This document shows positions 17,510 through 26,173 of a DNA stretch of 64,000 nucleotides, in pieces. Source of the DNA: Phycisphaerales bacterium (GTDB taxonomy: Bacteria > Planctomycetota > Phycisphaerae > SM23-33 > FEN-1343); the NCBI GenBank assembly GCA_003171335.1, contig PMYD01000034.1, positions 1 through 64,000 of the forward strand, written 5' to 3'. The position numbers and the translations under genes are program-made. Each line of letters begins with the position of its first letter. Within the stretch, counting starts at the first letter, position 1. The notes beneath the pieces are model-generated. The model searched no databases. It was not told the DNA's origin and saw only the letters and a list, made by a program, of their open reading frames with translations.

Positions 17510-18304
17510 TCACGCATTCACTCCCGGCGCATGATGTTCCACCGCCAGCTTGCCGCGGATCGTGTCCAGCTTCGTGGCGCAGTCGCCGATGTTGCTGACC
17601 AGCAGGATCATGGGCGAGCGGCTGTGATCGGCGAAGGTGACGACGATCTTGCCGAATCCCAGCAGCCGCTCGAGGAAATTGCTGGTGTCGATGCGGACGC
17701 TGAAGTTTTCGCGGTCGATCAGTTCGTCCGACTCGGTGGGGCCGCTCTTGATGTTCAGGTAGTTGTGCGTGATGGCCACGTAGTAAAACAGCCCCTTGAG
17801 CCACGAGATGCCGATGGCCGCCAGGAACATCAGGCCGATCACCAGGTAGCCCGTGGCGTTGATCGCCGGGTTGAAGTTCTTGAAAACGTTCAGGAACGGC
17901 ATGAGCCATTCCAGGTACGCCAGCCACAGGAACAGGGCCAGGAAAGTCAGGGCGGTGATCAGCAGGAGCTTCAGGTTGACCTCGTATTCCTCCACGAGGA
18001 AATTGATCACGAACACCGTGATCCACACGGGCGCCACGACCGGGGCCAGGGGGCCTTCAGGCCAGAAGTGAGCCAGGCCCGCCGCCAGGAGCGAGGCGAA
18101 GATCGTCGGCAGGTACAGAACCTTGTTGGACCAACTGAACAGCACCAGCCAGGTCGTGATATCCGGATCGGCCTGGAGCTGATGGTCCATGCGGTGGCGT
18201 GTGCGGAAGGTGCTGCGCATCACCAGCACGACCAGCAGGCCCAGCACCACCAGGGCGCCCGGGGCCGCGAAAACCGCCCATTTCTGCCAGGTCCAAGTGT
18301 CCAT
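17510..18304 (-). CDS. Membrane protein with C-terminal PH-like domain
   Basis: I do not recognise a specific family. The 264-residue protein has about five hydrophobic segments (FAAPGALVVLGLLVVLVM, then stretches starting near residues 70, 95, 125 and 165). The last third reads YYVAITHNYLNIKSGP, FSVRIDTSNFLERLLGFGKIVVTF and DCATKLDTIRGKL. It resembles the bacterial PH (bPH2) pattern of a strand giving the identity of a membrane-attached protein, then a LLG-G-V motif, then a C-terminal helix. The ATG at 18304 has GGAGA seven bases upstream; the further upstream open frame is repeat-derived. Confidence 0.7.
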   Translation of the reverse strand: MDTWTWQKWAVFAAPGALVVLGLLVVLVMRSTFRTRHRMDHQLQADPDITTWLVLFSWSNKVLYLPTIFASLLAAGLAHFWPEGPLAPVVAPVWITVFVINFLVEEYEVNLKLLLITALTFLALFLWLAYLEWLMPFLNVFKNFNPAINATGYLVIGLMFLAAIGISWLKGLFYYVAITHNYLNIKSGPTESDELIDRENFSVRIDTSNFLERLLGFGKIVVTFADHSRSPMILLVSNIGDCATKLDTIRGKLAVEHHAPGVNA

Positions 18305-18770
18305 CAGGGTTCTCCGATAGGGGCAAACGTTATATCGGCGTGCTGTGAGTTGCAAGTGGAACGATCTGCAGGGTTCAGGCCGCAAATCCCAAATTCCAAT
18401 TTCCAAATTCCAAACAAGCACCAAATCACAAAGGGGAGGAAAAGTCTTGGCAGGTGGTCGCCCGCCAACTTTAAACCGTTTAAAGTACGGTCAGGTTCTG
18501 TTAGGGACGCCACCTTTAAACCGTTTAAAGGTGGGTTGGGTTCCGTTAGGGCTGATTCGTCCAACTGGGTTGAGAATTCGTCCGTGTGGAAGTTAGATTT
18601 TTAAAAGGGGTTACAAGCCAGGCGACCTTCGGGTACACCTGGGCTAGACAGATTCGGGGCCATCCCCCCTTTGAGTTTTGGGATTTGGTGCTTGGAATTT
18701 GTTTTGGATTTGGGATTTGGAGCTTGGGATTTTCTCTATCCGTGCAGCGGGAGCATCAGCGAAATGAAAT
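18305..18770. other. Repeat-filled intergenic region
   Basis: It contains AAATTCC-type units (18383-18436) and their complement GGATTTGG-type units (18666-18734), forming a large potential hairpin. Two TTTAAACCGTTTAAA palindromes lie between the arms. No gene is supported. Similar AAATTCC hairpins are at 54090-54257. Confidence 0.6.
18468..18533. repeat. Two TTTAAACCGTTTAAA palindromes
   Basis: ACTTTAAACCGTTTAAAGT (18468-18486) and a 23-base version with CACC/GGTG ends (18511-18533) are each followed by a GTTYYGTTAGGG motif. The first copy plus about 25 flanking bases is nearly repeated in reverse orientation at 29891-29934. Confidence 0.8.
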
Positions 18771-19160
18771 TCAAGCGCACGGCGCGGCGACCATGTTCTG
18801 GGCGAACTGGCGCAGCCATTGGAAATCGAAAACCTTGGGCTGGCGAAGCGGGCTGAGGAAGCGCACGCCCACCTCCGCGTAGGGGCAGTCGCCGTGCCGG
18901 ACCACGCGCACCACGCGGCCGCGAACGTCGATCCGCTTTCCGCGCATGGGCCAGAACGTGCGCTGGCCGGCGGCGATCTCCAGCAGGTCCTGCCGATGCG
19001 GCGCCGGCGCCAGCGGCATGAGCAGTCGAGCCCCGCTGTCGGACAGATCGACCACCCGGACATCCACCGGCCGGCCATCATCCAACATCGCCCGACCCGC
19101 CCAGTTCACCGCGGATCGGTAAAAGCCGCGTCGCTCGTATGCCATCTCGCGTCCGCCCAT
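18771..19160 (-). CDS. PilZ-domain protein
   Basis: The 129-residue protein has the PilZ arrangement: an N-terminal ERRGFYRSAV segment with clustered arginines, then VVDLSDSGARLLMPL, the counterpart of the DxSxxG c-di-GMP-binding motif, then GRVVRVVRHGDCPYAEVGVRFLS. It is a single domain with no fused output, as in small c-di-GMP effectors. The ATG at 19160 gives a full ORF, but one at 19145 (MAYERRG) is equally possible; neither has a strong ribosome site. Confidence 0.8.
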   Translation of the reverse strand: MGGREMAYERRGFYRSAVNWAGRAMLDDGRPVDVRVVDLSDSGARLLMPLAPAPHRQDLLEIAAGQRTFWPMRGKRIDVRGRVVRVVRHGDCPYAEVGVRFLSPLRQPKVFDFQWLRQFAQNMVAAPCA

Positions 19161-19301
19161 GTAAGTAGTCTAGACACGACACCAGAGTATTTATCGGACT
19201 TCTTCGCACAGCGCTTGAAGGAAAGGAAATGGGGGGGGAATGTGCACGGGCAAGGATGCTTCCCCGCCCGGCGGTTGCTTCTGGTCGCTGCAAGGAATAC
19301 C

Positions 19302-20504
19302 ATGACCTTCCCCATGACGTGCCTCGGCACCATCCTGGCGATTCTGTGCGGCGGCGTCTGTCTGGTCTGGCTGGGCCGCCACCGGGAGATTTCGCGCGCC
19401 CGGCGGCATAACCCGCGGCTGACGCCGTGGGATGCCCGCCCGCCGGCGGGGGGGCGGCCGTTCGTGTCGCTCCTGGTCGCCGGCAAGGATGAGGCCCAGA
19501 ACATCGGCGCGTGCGTGCGGTCGCTGCTGGCGCAGGACTACGGCGATTTCGAGGTCTTCGTCATCGACGACCGCAGCAGCGACGGCACCGCCGAGCTGGC
19601 CCGCCAGGCGGGCGATGATGATGACCGGCTGCGCGTGCTGGAGGTTCACCAACTGCCAGCCGGCTGGGCGGGCAAGAATAATGCCATGGCGCATGGCATC
19701 GCCCAGGCCGCCGGCGACTGGCTGTGCATGACCGATGCCGACTGCCGCTTCCTCTCGCCCGCCGCCTTGAGCGTGGCGATGGGCTATGCCCTGGCGGAGA
19801 AGGTGGATTTCCTCTCCGTTTTGCCCAACCTGGAGATGCAAGGCTTCTGGGAGAACGTCATTCAGCCGGTGTGCAGCGGCATCATGGTCTTCTGGTTCAA
19901 CCCGGCCAAGGTGAACGACCCCCGGAAGCGGCAGGCGTACGCCAACGGGGCGTTCATGCTCATCAAGCGGTCCATGTACCAGCGCATCGGCGGCCACGAG
20001 GCGGTCAAGGACAAGCTGATGGAAGACCTGGCCATGGCCCAGCGCGTCAAGGCGGATGGCGGCGTGCTGCGCGTGGTGCAGAGCGATGGTCTGGTCAGTG
20101 TGCGGATGTATACCTCGCTGGCGAGAATCCTCAACGGCTGGAGCCGCATCTTCTTCGCCACGTTCGGCACGAAACGCCGGCTGGCCGTCAGCCTGGGCGT
20201 GCTGCTGATCATGGGCCTGCTGCCCTACGCCACGGCCGCGGCCGGCTGGGCGCTGTGGGCGACTGCCGGAAAGACCGTTTGGCTGGCCGCCGCACTGGCC
20301 GGCTCGGCGGCGGCGGCAGCGCAGGTCAGCGTCATTTACCGTTTCTACCGGCTGGCCGGGGCGTGCGCTGGGCTGTGCTGGACGTACAGCCTGGGCTGCG
20401 TGATGGCCGTGCTGGCGATCTTGAAATCCTTCAGCAAACACCGCCGCGGCACCGCCGTGCACTGGCGCGGCACGGCCTATGTCGGCAGCAAGCAAGCCAC
20501 ATGA
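19302..20504 (+). CDS. Membrane-associated family 2 glycosyltransferase
   Basis: This 400-residue protein has an N-terminal membrane segment (TFPMTCLGTILAILCGGVCLVWLG). The GT-A domain follows with PFVSLLVAGKDEAQNIGACVRSLLAQDY, VIDDRSSDGTAEL, GWAGKNNAMAHG, the metal-binding TDADCRF, and ED near residue 245 in LMEDLAMAQRV. Two to three C-terminal membrane segments close it. The GWxGK-N and TDAD motifs are shared with HpnB/CrtQ-like transferases, so a lipid or carotenoid acceptor is possible. The ATG at 19302 has AAGGA five bases upstream. The stop overlaps the MFS gene start (ATGA), so they form an operon. Confidence 0.88.
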   Translation: MTFPMTCLGTILAILCGGVCLVWLGRHREISRARRHNPRLTPWDARPPAGGRPFVSLLVAGKDEAQNIGACVRSLLAQDYGDFEVFVIDDRSSDGTAELARQAGDDDDRLRVLEVHQLPAGWAGKNNAMAHGIAQAAGDWLCMTDADCRFLSPAALSVAMGYALAEKVDFLSVLPNLEMQGFWENVIQPVCSGIMVFWFNPAKVNDPRKRQAYANGAFMLIKRSMYQRIGGHEAVKDKLMEDLAMAQRVKADGGVLRVVQSDGLVSVRMYTSLARILNGWSRIFFATFGTKRRLAVSLGVLLIMGLLPYATAAAGWALWATAGKTVWLAAALAGSAAAAAQVSVIYRFYRLAGACAGLCWTYSLGCVMAVLAILKSFSKHRRGTAVHWRGTAYVGSKQAT

Positions 20505-21757
20505 CCAGCGAGGCGTCAGATCGTGCTTTCCCGCCGGCGCTGGCCCCGGCGGATCCCGTCGAGGGGATGGTTCCAGCCGCCGGCGAGTTCGAGGCGCCGC
20601 ACCTGAGCGAATCCCAGCGCCGCCGGGGCATGATCTTCCTATGCCTGGCCGTGGCGGGCGTGAGCTTCGCCTTGGCGCTGCAACTGGGGCTCAACGCCAA
20701 CTTTCTGGCCGACGAGCTGCACGTGTCGGGCCTGCAGATGGGCCTGGTGGAGGCGGTGCGCGAGACCTGCGGCATCACGGCCTTCGCGGTGCTGGCGCTC
20801 CTGGCGGGGATGGCCGAGCCGGTGATCGGCACGATCGTGCTGGTGGTGGTGGCGCTGGGGCTGGGCGCGTATTCGGTAGTCCCCACGTTTACCTGGGTGG
20901 TGCTGATGAGCCTGGTGTGGAGCCAGGGGTTGCACATCTGGATGCCGCTGCCCAACTCCATGGCCATGGCGTTTTCGCAGCGCGATCGCATCGGCCACCG
21001 CATGGGCCAGGTGCAGGCCGCCGGGGCCGTCGGCACCGCTATCGCCATCGTGGCGGCCCTGAGGCTGACGGCCCTGCGCGTGCACATTCGCCCGCTGTAC
21101 GTGCTGGCCGGGGCGGCGGCGCTGATCGCGGCGGCGGCGTGCCTGGGCATTCCGCGCGGCGTGAAGGTGCCCGGCCCGCGTATCGTCATCCGCCGGCAGT
21201 ACTGGCGGTACTACCTGCTGAGCTTCCTGGAGGGCTGGCGCAAGCAGATGTCGATCACCTTCGCCGGCTTTCTGCTGGTCAAGCAGTTCAATGCCCCGGT
21301 GACGCACATCCTGGCGATGTCGGGAATCGTGCAGGTGGTGGGCTACTTCGCCTCGCCGCGCGTGGGCAAGCTGATCGACCGCGTGGGCGAGCGGCGGGTG
21401 CTGACATTCTACTACGTGTGCCTCTCCGTGCTCTTTCTGGGCTACGCCTTGATACCCAACCGCAACGTGCTGTACGGCATTTATCTCATCGACAGCGCGT
21501 TCTTCGTCTTCGGGATGGCCATCTCCACCTACGTCGGCCGGATTGCCCCGCACGCCGAGCGCACCGCCACCTTGAGCATGGGCATCGCGTGTAACCACGT
21601 GGCCGCCGTGCTGATGCCCCTGGCCAGCGGCCTCCTGTGGAATACGCTGGGCTACCAGTGGGCCTTCTTCATCGGCGTCCTGGCTGCCGTGACGAGCATC
21701 CCCGTCGTGCAACTGCTGCCGGGAAAGAAGAGGCTGATTGACAGACCAGTCCCGTAG
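20501..21757 (+). CDS. Major facilitator superfamily transporter
   Basis: The 418-residue protein has a hydrophilic N-terminus of about 45 residues followed by about 12 hydrophobic helices, with basic loops such as SPRVGKLIDRVGERRVL between helices 8 and 9, typical of MFS. The substrate cannot be told. Coupling to the glycosyltransferase (ATGA overlap) suggests export of its product. The final codons LIDRPVP and the TAG stop are inside a CCAGTCCCGTAGGGACGG palindrome, so the native C-terminus may have been replaced by repeat sequence. Confidence 0.85.
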   Translation: MTSEASDRAFPPALAPADPVEGMVPAAGEFEAPHLSESQRRRGMIFLCLAVAGVSFALALQLGLNANFLADELHVSGLQMGLVEAVRETCGITAFAVLALLAGMAEPVIGTIVLVVVALGLGAYSVVPTFTWVVLMSLVWSQGLHIWMPLPNSMAMAFSQRDRIGHRMGQVQAAGAVGTAIAIVAALRLTALRVHIRPLYVLAGAAALIAAAACLGIPRGVKVPGPRIVIRRQYWRYYLLSFLEGWRKQMSITFAGFLLVKQFNAPVTHILAMSGIVQVVGYFASPRVGKLIDRVGERRVLTFYYVCLSVLFLGYALIPNRNVLYGIYLIDSAFFVFGMAISTYVGRIAPHAERTATLSMGIACNHVAAVLMPLASGLLWNTLGYQWAFFIGVLAAVTSIPVVQLLPGKKRLIDRPVP

Positions 21758-21939
21758 GGACGGCTTAAGGTAGCCCAGCACTTCAGTGCTGGGTGTCTGA
21801 GGCCGTGATGAGGCCAGTCCCGTAGGGACGGCGGAGCGTTAGATAGCGAGTTCCGCCGTCCCTACGGGACTGGAAAACAGATGGGGGCTATTCCCAGGAC
21901 TGAAGTCCTGGGCTATTATCCGCCGTCCCTACGGGACTG
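21746..21939. repeat. Cluster of CCAGTCCCGTAGGGACGG and related palindromes
   Basis: CCAGTCCCGTAGGGACGG occurs at 21746, 21814, and inverted at 21853 and 21920. Two further hairpins are AGCCCAGCACTTCAGTGCTGGG (21773-21793) and CCCAGGACTGAAGTCCTGGG (21893-21912). The copies alternate in orientation, so the region can fold into several alternative stems. It overlaps the MFS stop codon. Confidence 0.85.
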
Positions 21940-22028
21940 TTCCCGTTTGGGCGGCGAGCCCAGCGCGCTATCGACAAATCACCGCCGCGGCGACCTGGGA
22001 CGCCGGCATGCGAACAAGGAGATGAGCG

Positions 22029-22178
22029 ATGTCAAGCAACCAGATCCAATGCGCCAACCGCGACAAGAACAAGGCCGCCTGCCCGTGCAAAGCCGTCACA
22101 TGCGCCCGCCACGGTGTCTGCTGCGAGTGCATCGCCAACCACCGTGCGGCCGGCAATAAGCCGGCGTGCATGAAGTAG
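22029..22178 (+). CDS. 49-residue Cys-rich protein, DUF6485-like
   Basis: This small ORF has AAGGAG seven bases upstream of the ATG and reads MSSNQIQCANRDKN, then CPCKAVTCARHGVCCECIA, then NHRAAGNKPACMK. Eight cysteines in a CxC-x4-C-x5-CCxC pattern plus two His suggest a zinc-binding fold and match my memory of the DUF6485 pattern (CPC, C-HG-CCEC, H-R, P-C). The function of that family is unknown. It is followed closely by the convergent msrB. Confidence 0.75.
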   Translation: MSSNQIQCANRDKNKAACPCKAVTCARHGVCCECIANHRAAGNKPACMK

Positions 22179-22203
22179 GGGGGCTTTCGCGGCCGCTGGC
22201 CAG

Positions 22204-22623
22204 CTAGCCTTCCTTCTTCTTCAACTCCAGCGCTGTCGAATTGAGGCAGAAGCGCAGGTGCGTGGGCGGCGGGCCATCCTCGAAGATGTGGCCGAGGTGG
22301 GCGTTGCAGCGGCTGCAGTGCACTTCGGTGCGTTTCATGAGGTGGCTGCGATCGACGTCGGTCTCCACGGCCGCCTCGTCGATGGGCGCAAAGAAGCTCG
22401 GCCAGCCTGTACCCGAATCGAACTTGGTGTCCGAGCTGAAGAGCGCCTGGCCGCACGCCACGCAGTGGTACGTGCCCGCGGCGTGCTCATCCCAGTATTT
22501 GCCGGTGAAGGCGCGTTCGGTGCCGTGCTGGCGGGTGATGCAAAACTGCTCGGGCGTGAGCTGCTGGCGCCACTGGTCTTCCGTTTTGTTGATCTTTTCT
22601 TTGTCGGTTTTGGCGTTGTTCAT
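22204..22623 (-). CDS. msrB: Peptide-methionine (R)-S-oxide reductase
   Basis: MsrB repairs methionine-R-sulfoxide. The 139-residue protein has two structural zinc pairs (HCVACGQ and HCSRCNAH), the substrate motif [12 protein letters not shown], and [22 protein letters not shown] with the catalytic cysteine in RFCLNS. There is no resolving Cys at the SelR alternate site visible beyond the zinc ligands. The start is an ATG 22 bases before an A/T-rich gap shared with the divergent PAS gene. Confidence 0.95.
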   Translation of the reverse strand: MNNAKTDKEKINKTEDQWRQQLTPEQFCITRQHGTERAFTGKYWDEHAAGTYHCVACGQALFSSDTKFDSGTGWPSFFAPIDEAAVETDVDRSHLMKRTEVHCSRCNAHLGHIFEDGPPPTHLRFCLNSTALELKKKEG

Positions 22624-22697
22624 GCGCGTTTTCCCTTCCTGCGATTGTAGGCCCGGACAGATGGGGTATCATGGGGCCAAGCCGAGAAAGGTGAACT

Positions 22698-22820
22698 ATG
22701 GTTGGCATGCTGAGCAAAGCGGACTTGCCAACATCCATCCTGACACCCCGCACGCTGGTCCGGCTGGCGGTGCAAAAATTCAGCTTGTTCAATCATCCTG
22801 GGAGCGTTTATGAAAATTGA
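22698..22820 (+). CDS. Possible 40-residue leader peptide upstream of the PAS gene
   Basis: ATG at 22698 follows AAAGGTGA with good spacing. The frame reads MVGMLSKADLPTSIL, then TPRTLVRLAVQKFSL, then FNHPGSVYEN, and stops at 22820, 11 bases inside the PAS gene. I recognise no family. The overlap and the ribosome site suggest translation, possibly coupling, but the short length makes it uncertain. Confidence 0.35.
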   Translation: MVGMLSKADLPTSILTPRTLVRLAVQKFSLFNHPGSVYEN

Positions 22821-23217
22821 ACAAATGAGCGAGGCCATGCTGACGGCGTTGATCGAGTCGCTGCCGGCCGAGATTACGATCATCGACGCCAACGACGAGG
22901 TGGCCGGCTGGAACAAGCACGACAAGCGGCTGTTTCACCGGCCGCTGAGCTCGATGGGCCTGAACTTCCGCCAGTGCCACCCTGAGGCAAGCCTGCCCCT
23001 GGTGGAGAAGATCATCAGCGAGATGAAGTCCGGCCAGCGCGATAAAGCCCAGTTCTGGATCGACATGGGCGTGCCGTACGACACGGCCAAGCACAAGATC
23101 CTCATCGAGTTCTTCGCCCTGCGCGACCCGGCGGGCAAGTACCTGGGCTGCATGGAGTACACGCAGGATGTCGAGCCTATCCGCCGCCTGGAAGGGCAGA
23201 AGCGATTGCTCGATTAA
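22810..23217 (+). CDS. Single PAS-domain protein, DUF438-C-like
   Basis: This 135-residue cytoplasmic protein is one PAS domain: LIESLPAEITIIDANDEVAGWNK, then LFHRPLSSMGLNFRQCHPEASLPLVEKII, then EMKSGQRDKAQFWIDMG, then FFALRDPAGKYLGCMEYTQDVEPIRRLEGQKRLL. This matches the PAS module that follows hemerythrin in DUF438 proteins. The conserved CHP may be a heme or ligand contact. Nothing is attached as output, so it may act by binding a partner. ATG 22810 has GGGAG upstream. Confidence 0.85.
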   Translation: MKIEQMSEAMLTALIESLPAEITIIDANDEVAGWNKHDKRLFHRPLSSMGLNFRQCHPEASLPLVEKIISEMKSGQRDKAQFWIDMGVPYDTAKHKILIEFFALRDPAGKYLGCMEYTQDVEPIRRLEGQKRLLD

Positions 23218-23513
23218 CGCGTCGGGCCGCGTTTCATGACGCGTTGTGCCGGGGTGCCGTGGCTGCATCTTTTCGCAGCCACGCGTCATCAGAATGAGCT
23301 TACGATGCCGGGTACAGTGGGTGAATCTGTGCGCTGACGCGTGGCTGCAAACGAACGCAGCCACGGCACCCAGCGAAGGGGCACGCAGCGTGCGGCCGGC
23401 ACAGCCGAGGGCGGCTGTGCCACACATTCTTCTTGCTTCAACCGGGGCCGTGCGATAAGGGCTACTGCTGTGCGCGCGTGCCAAAATCCGCCGCCACGCC
23501 GCGCGAGGAACCG
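23218..23513. repeat. Intergenic inverted repeats
   Basis: GCCGTGGCTGC (23260-23270) and GCAGCCACGGC (23357-23367) pair across a centre that itself contains GCAGCCACGCGTCATC and its partner TGACGCGTGGCTGC. The 24-base hairpin with arms GGCACAGCCG and CGGCTGTGCC (23398-23421) occurs identically at 48498-48521. No gene is seen in this stretch. Confidence 0.75.
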
Positions 23514-24941
23514 ATGCCGAGGACGCTGCTCTATCTTGCCGTGTTATGGATCAGCCTCATTATCGCCGGCTGCGGCCGGGGCGATGGCCCCAAACCCTTG
23601 ACGACCCAGGCCGTCGATGCCGCGCTGGCGCCGCCGGTGATGGAGGCGCTGCGGGTGCAGGCGGCGGCGATTCACCACCCGATGCTCCAGCCGCTGGAGA
23701 TCCAGCCCGATGAGCCGCTTTCGCCGGATGAGGCGGCGGTGCTCGCGGTGCTGGCCAATCCGTCGCTGCGGGCGGTGCGCGATGAACGCAAGCTGGCCGA
23801 TGCCCAGCTTCTCCAGGCGGGCGTGCTGCCTAACCCGGTACTGACGATCGGCAATGACTTTCCCTACACCGGCCCGGACCATCGCACCGCCTACAGCTTC
23901 GGCCTGGCCTGGGAGGCCACCGCCCTGGTGGCCCGCCCGGCGAAGCTCGCCGAGGCCAGGACCCACCGCGAGTCGGTGGATCTGGATATCGCCTGGCAGG
24001 AGTGGCAAGTCGCCCAGTCGGCCAAGGGCGCGGCGTGGAAGGTGCTGTCGCTGAAGGAGCAGGAATCGGCGGCGATGCAGGCCAACGACGACCTGTTGAC
24101 CAATCTGCAGCGCATTCGCAAGGCGGTCGACCTGCGGCAGAAGACCGCCGTCGATCTGGCCGCCGCCGCCGCGGCTCAGCAGGAATCATGGACGGCGGTG
24201 CTGGAAACCCAGCGCGACCTGCACAAGCAGGAACTGGCCCTCAAGAAGCTGCTGGGCCTGCCGGCCCAGGCTCAAATCAATTTGCGGCCGGGAGATTTGC
24301 CCGAGTCGGCCGCCCTACCCCCAGCCCAGGAGCTGCAGACCGGCATCGAGGATCGCCGGCTGGATCTGCTGGCCCTGCGCCGCGGCTACGACAGCCAGGA
24401 GGCCGCCGTGCGCGCCGCCGTGCTGGGGCGGTTCCCGAAGATCACCCCCGGTGGGGCCACCGCCCGCGACACCGCCGGGGCGTACACGTACGGGTATTCG
24501 CTGGGCATCGATCTGCCGATCTTTGACCGTAACCAGGGCGCCATCGCCACGGAGAAGGCCACGCGGCAAAAATTGTTCGACGAGTTCACCACGCGCGTGT
24601 TCGAGGGCCGCAGCGAGATTGCCGTCTCTCTGGAAGAGATCCGATCCCTGGGTGTGCAGATCGCCTCGGGCGAGTCGGCCCTGGCGGTGCAGAAGGACCT
24701 GGTCGCCCAGTACCAGCGCGCCGTCGATACCGGCAACGCCGACGTGCTGAGCTACTACTTGGCCCGAAACGACCTGAACAAGCGGCGAATCGAGATTCTC
24801 AAGCTCAAGCAGGAGCGGATTGACGCCTGGATCGAGCTGGAAAACGCCAGCGGCATGTACCTGGGCCGCACGGCGGCGGCCACAACGCGGCCGCCAACAC
24901 CGACATCATCGGCGCCGGCAGGCGAAGGAGTTGCGCCATGA
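23514..24941 (+). CDS. TolC-family outer membrane efflux lipoprotein
   Basis: The 475-residue protein starts with a lipoprotein signal (LYLAVLWISLIIAGC, lipobox Cys about residue 20). The body is long helical heptad-like repeats in two halves (about 75-270 and 285-455), as in OMF proteins such as CusC. GAGGA precedes the ATG at 23514; upstream codons in frame are repeat-derived. It is the first gene of a three-gene RND operon, its stop overlapping the adaptor start (ATGA). It should form the outer membrane channel of the pump. Confidence 0.9.
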   Translation: MPRTLLYLAVLWISLIIAGCGRGDGPKPLTTQAVDAALAPPVMEALRVQAAAIHHPMLQPLEIQPDEPLSPDEAAVLAVLANPSLRAVRDERKLADAQLLQAGVLPNPVLTIGNDFPYTGPDHRTAYSFGLAWEATALVARPAKLAEARTHRESVDLDIAWQEWQVAQSAKGAAWKVLSLKEQESAAMQANDDLLTNLQRIRKAVDLRQKTAVDLAAAAAAQQESWTAVLETQRDLHKQELALKKLLGLPAQAQINLRPGDLPESAALPPAQELQTGIEDRRLDLLALRRGYDSQEAAVRAAVLGRFPKITPGGATARDTAGAYTYGYSLGIDLPIFDRNQGAIATEKATRQKLFDEFTTRVFEGRSEIAVSLEEIRSLGVQIASGESALAVQKDLVAQYQRAVDTGNADVLSYYLARNDLNKRRIEILKLKQERIDAWIELENASGMYLGRTAAATTRPPTPTSSAPAGEGVAP

Positions 24942-26173
24942 AGCTGAGCAGCAGCGCGAAGCTAATACTCATGATTGCCGTCGTCGCGGTGATCGGTCTG
25001 TTGATCGGCTACGCGATTGGCAAGGCCGGCGGCGGTGCGGCCAAGGGCAAAGAGGAAGCCAAGGAGGCCGTTACCGCCGAGGTGAAGGTGGTGAAGGCGG
25101 CCGAAGGCACGATCGAGCAGTCCGTGGCGGCCTATGGCTCGGTGATCGCCTCGCCGGAGGATGTGCAGGGGCTGACCGTGCCGTTCGAATGTCGCGTGCG
25201 CCGCGTGCTGGTGGTGGCGGGGCAGGCGGTCGAGGCCAAGACGCCGCTGATCGATATCGAGCCCAGCCCGGAAGCCGCCCTGTCGCTATCGGATGCCCGC
25301 ACGGCCTTGCAGGCCGCCCAGCGCGATTTTGGGCTCGTGCAGCAGCGCGTGGAGATGAAGCTGGCCACGCAGAGCGACCTGTCCACAGCGCAGCAGACGC
25401 TGCGGCTGGCCCAGTCCAAGCTTGAAAGCCTCTCCAGCCGTGGCATTGAGGCCAAGAAACTGACCGCCGGCCTGGCCGGCCTGGTGAGCAAAGTGGAGGC
25501 CGAGGAAGGCCAGGTGGTCGCCGCCGGCACGGCGCTCATGGATGTGGTGCCGGCCGAGCGCGTGCAGGTTCGCCTGGCCGTGGAGCCTTCGGCGGCGGGC
25601 GCGCTAAAAGTGGGCCAGAAGGTCCACGTGCATGCGGTGAATGAGAAAGATGTCCCCGGCGCTGATGGCGCTGTCCGGCTCATCACGGACCGGATTAACC
25701 CCACCAGCCGGCTGGTGGATGTGTATGTGACCTTGCCGCCGGGCGCGCCCTTGAAGCTGGAGACGTTCGTTCACGCCAACATCGTGGTGGCGACCAAGAT
25801 GGCGCTGATCGTGCCGCGCCAGGCCGTGCTGCCGCAGGAAAGCAAGCAGGTGCTTTTCACTGTCGAGGGCAAGAAGGCGGTCCGGCACGAGGTGGAAACC
25901 GACCTGGAAGATGAGAAGAACGTCGAGCTGCTCGGCGAGCAGGTGAAGGTCGGCGATGCGGTGGTCGTGCAGGGCAACGCGGAACTTAAGGGTGATATGG
26001 CGGTCGAAGTCCTGGACGGCCAAAGCGAGTCCCAGCCGGCCGCCAGCGAGAAGCATTCTGGCGAAGAAAAATCCTCCGGTGACGAAAAATCCGCCGGCGG
26101 CGAAAAACCCAACGCGGACGGGAAGTCCACCGGCGGTGAAGCCGCACCGGGCGGCCAGGGGAGCGCGGGCTGA
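24938..26173 (+). CDS. RND efflux periplasmic adaptor (HlyD/MFP family)
   Basis: The 411-residue protein has a single N-terminal membrane anchor (KLILMIAVVAVIGLLIGYAIG). A split lipoyl/biotinyl domain flanks a short helical hairpin (ARTALQAAQRDFGLVQQRVEMKL), followed by beta-barrel and membrane-proximal domains, with IVPRQAVLPQ a typical MFP motif. The last 50 residues are a Gly/Ser/Glu/Lys low-complexity tail absent from most adaptors. It connects the lipoprotein channel upstream to the permease downstream. The permease start overlaps its stop. Confidence 0.92.
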   Translation: MKLSSSAKLILMIAVVAVIGLLIGYAIGKAGGGAAKGKEEAKEAVTAEVKVVKAAEGTIEQSVAAYGSVIASPEDVQGLTVPFECRVRRVLVVAGQAVEAKTPLIDIEPSPEAALSLSDARTALQAAQRDFGLVQQRVEMKLATQSDLSTAQQTLRLAQSKLESLSSRGIEAKKLTAGLAGLVSKVEAEEGQVVAAGTALMDVVPAERVQVRLAVEPSAAGALKVGQKVHVHAVNEKDVPGADGAVRLITDRINPTSRLVDVYVTLPPGAPLKLETFVHANIVVATKMALIVPRQAVLPQESKQVLFTVEGKKAVRHEVETDLEDEKNVELLGEQVKVGDAVVVQGNAELKGDMAVEVLDGQSESQPAASEKHSGEEKSSGDEKSAGGEKPNADGKSTGGEAAPGGQGSAG

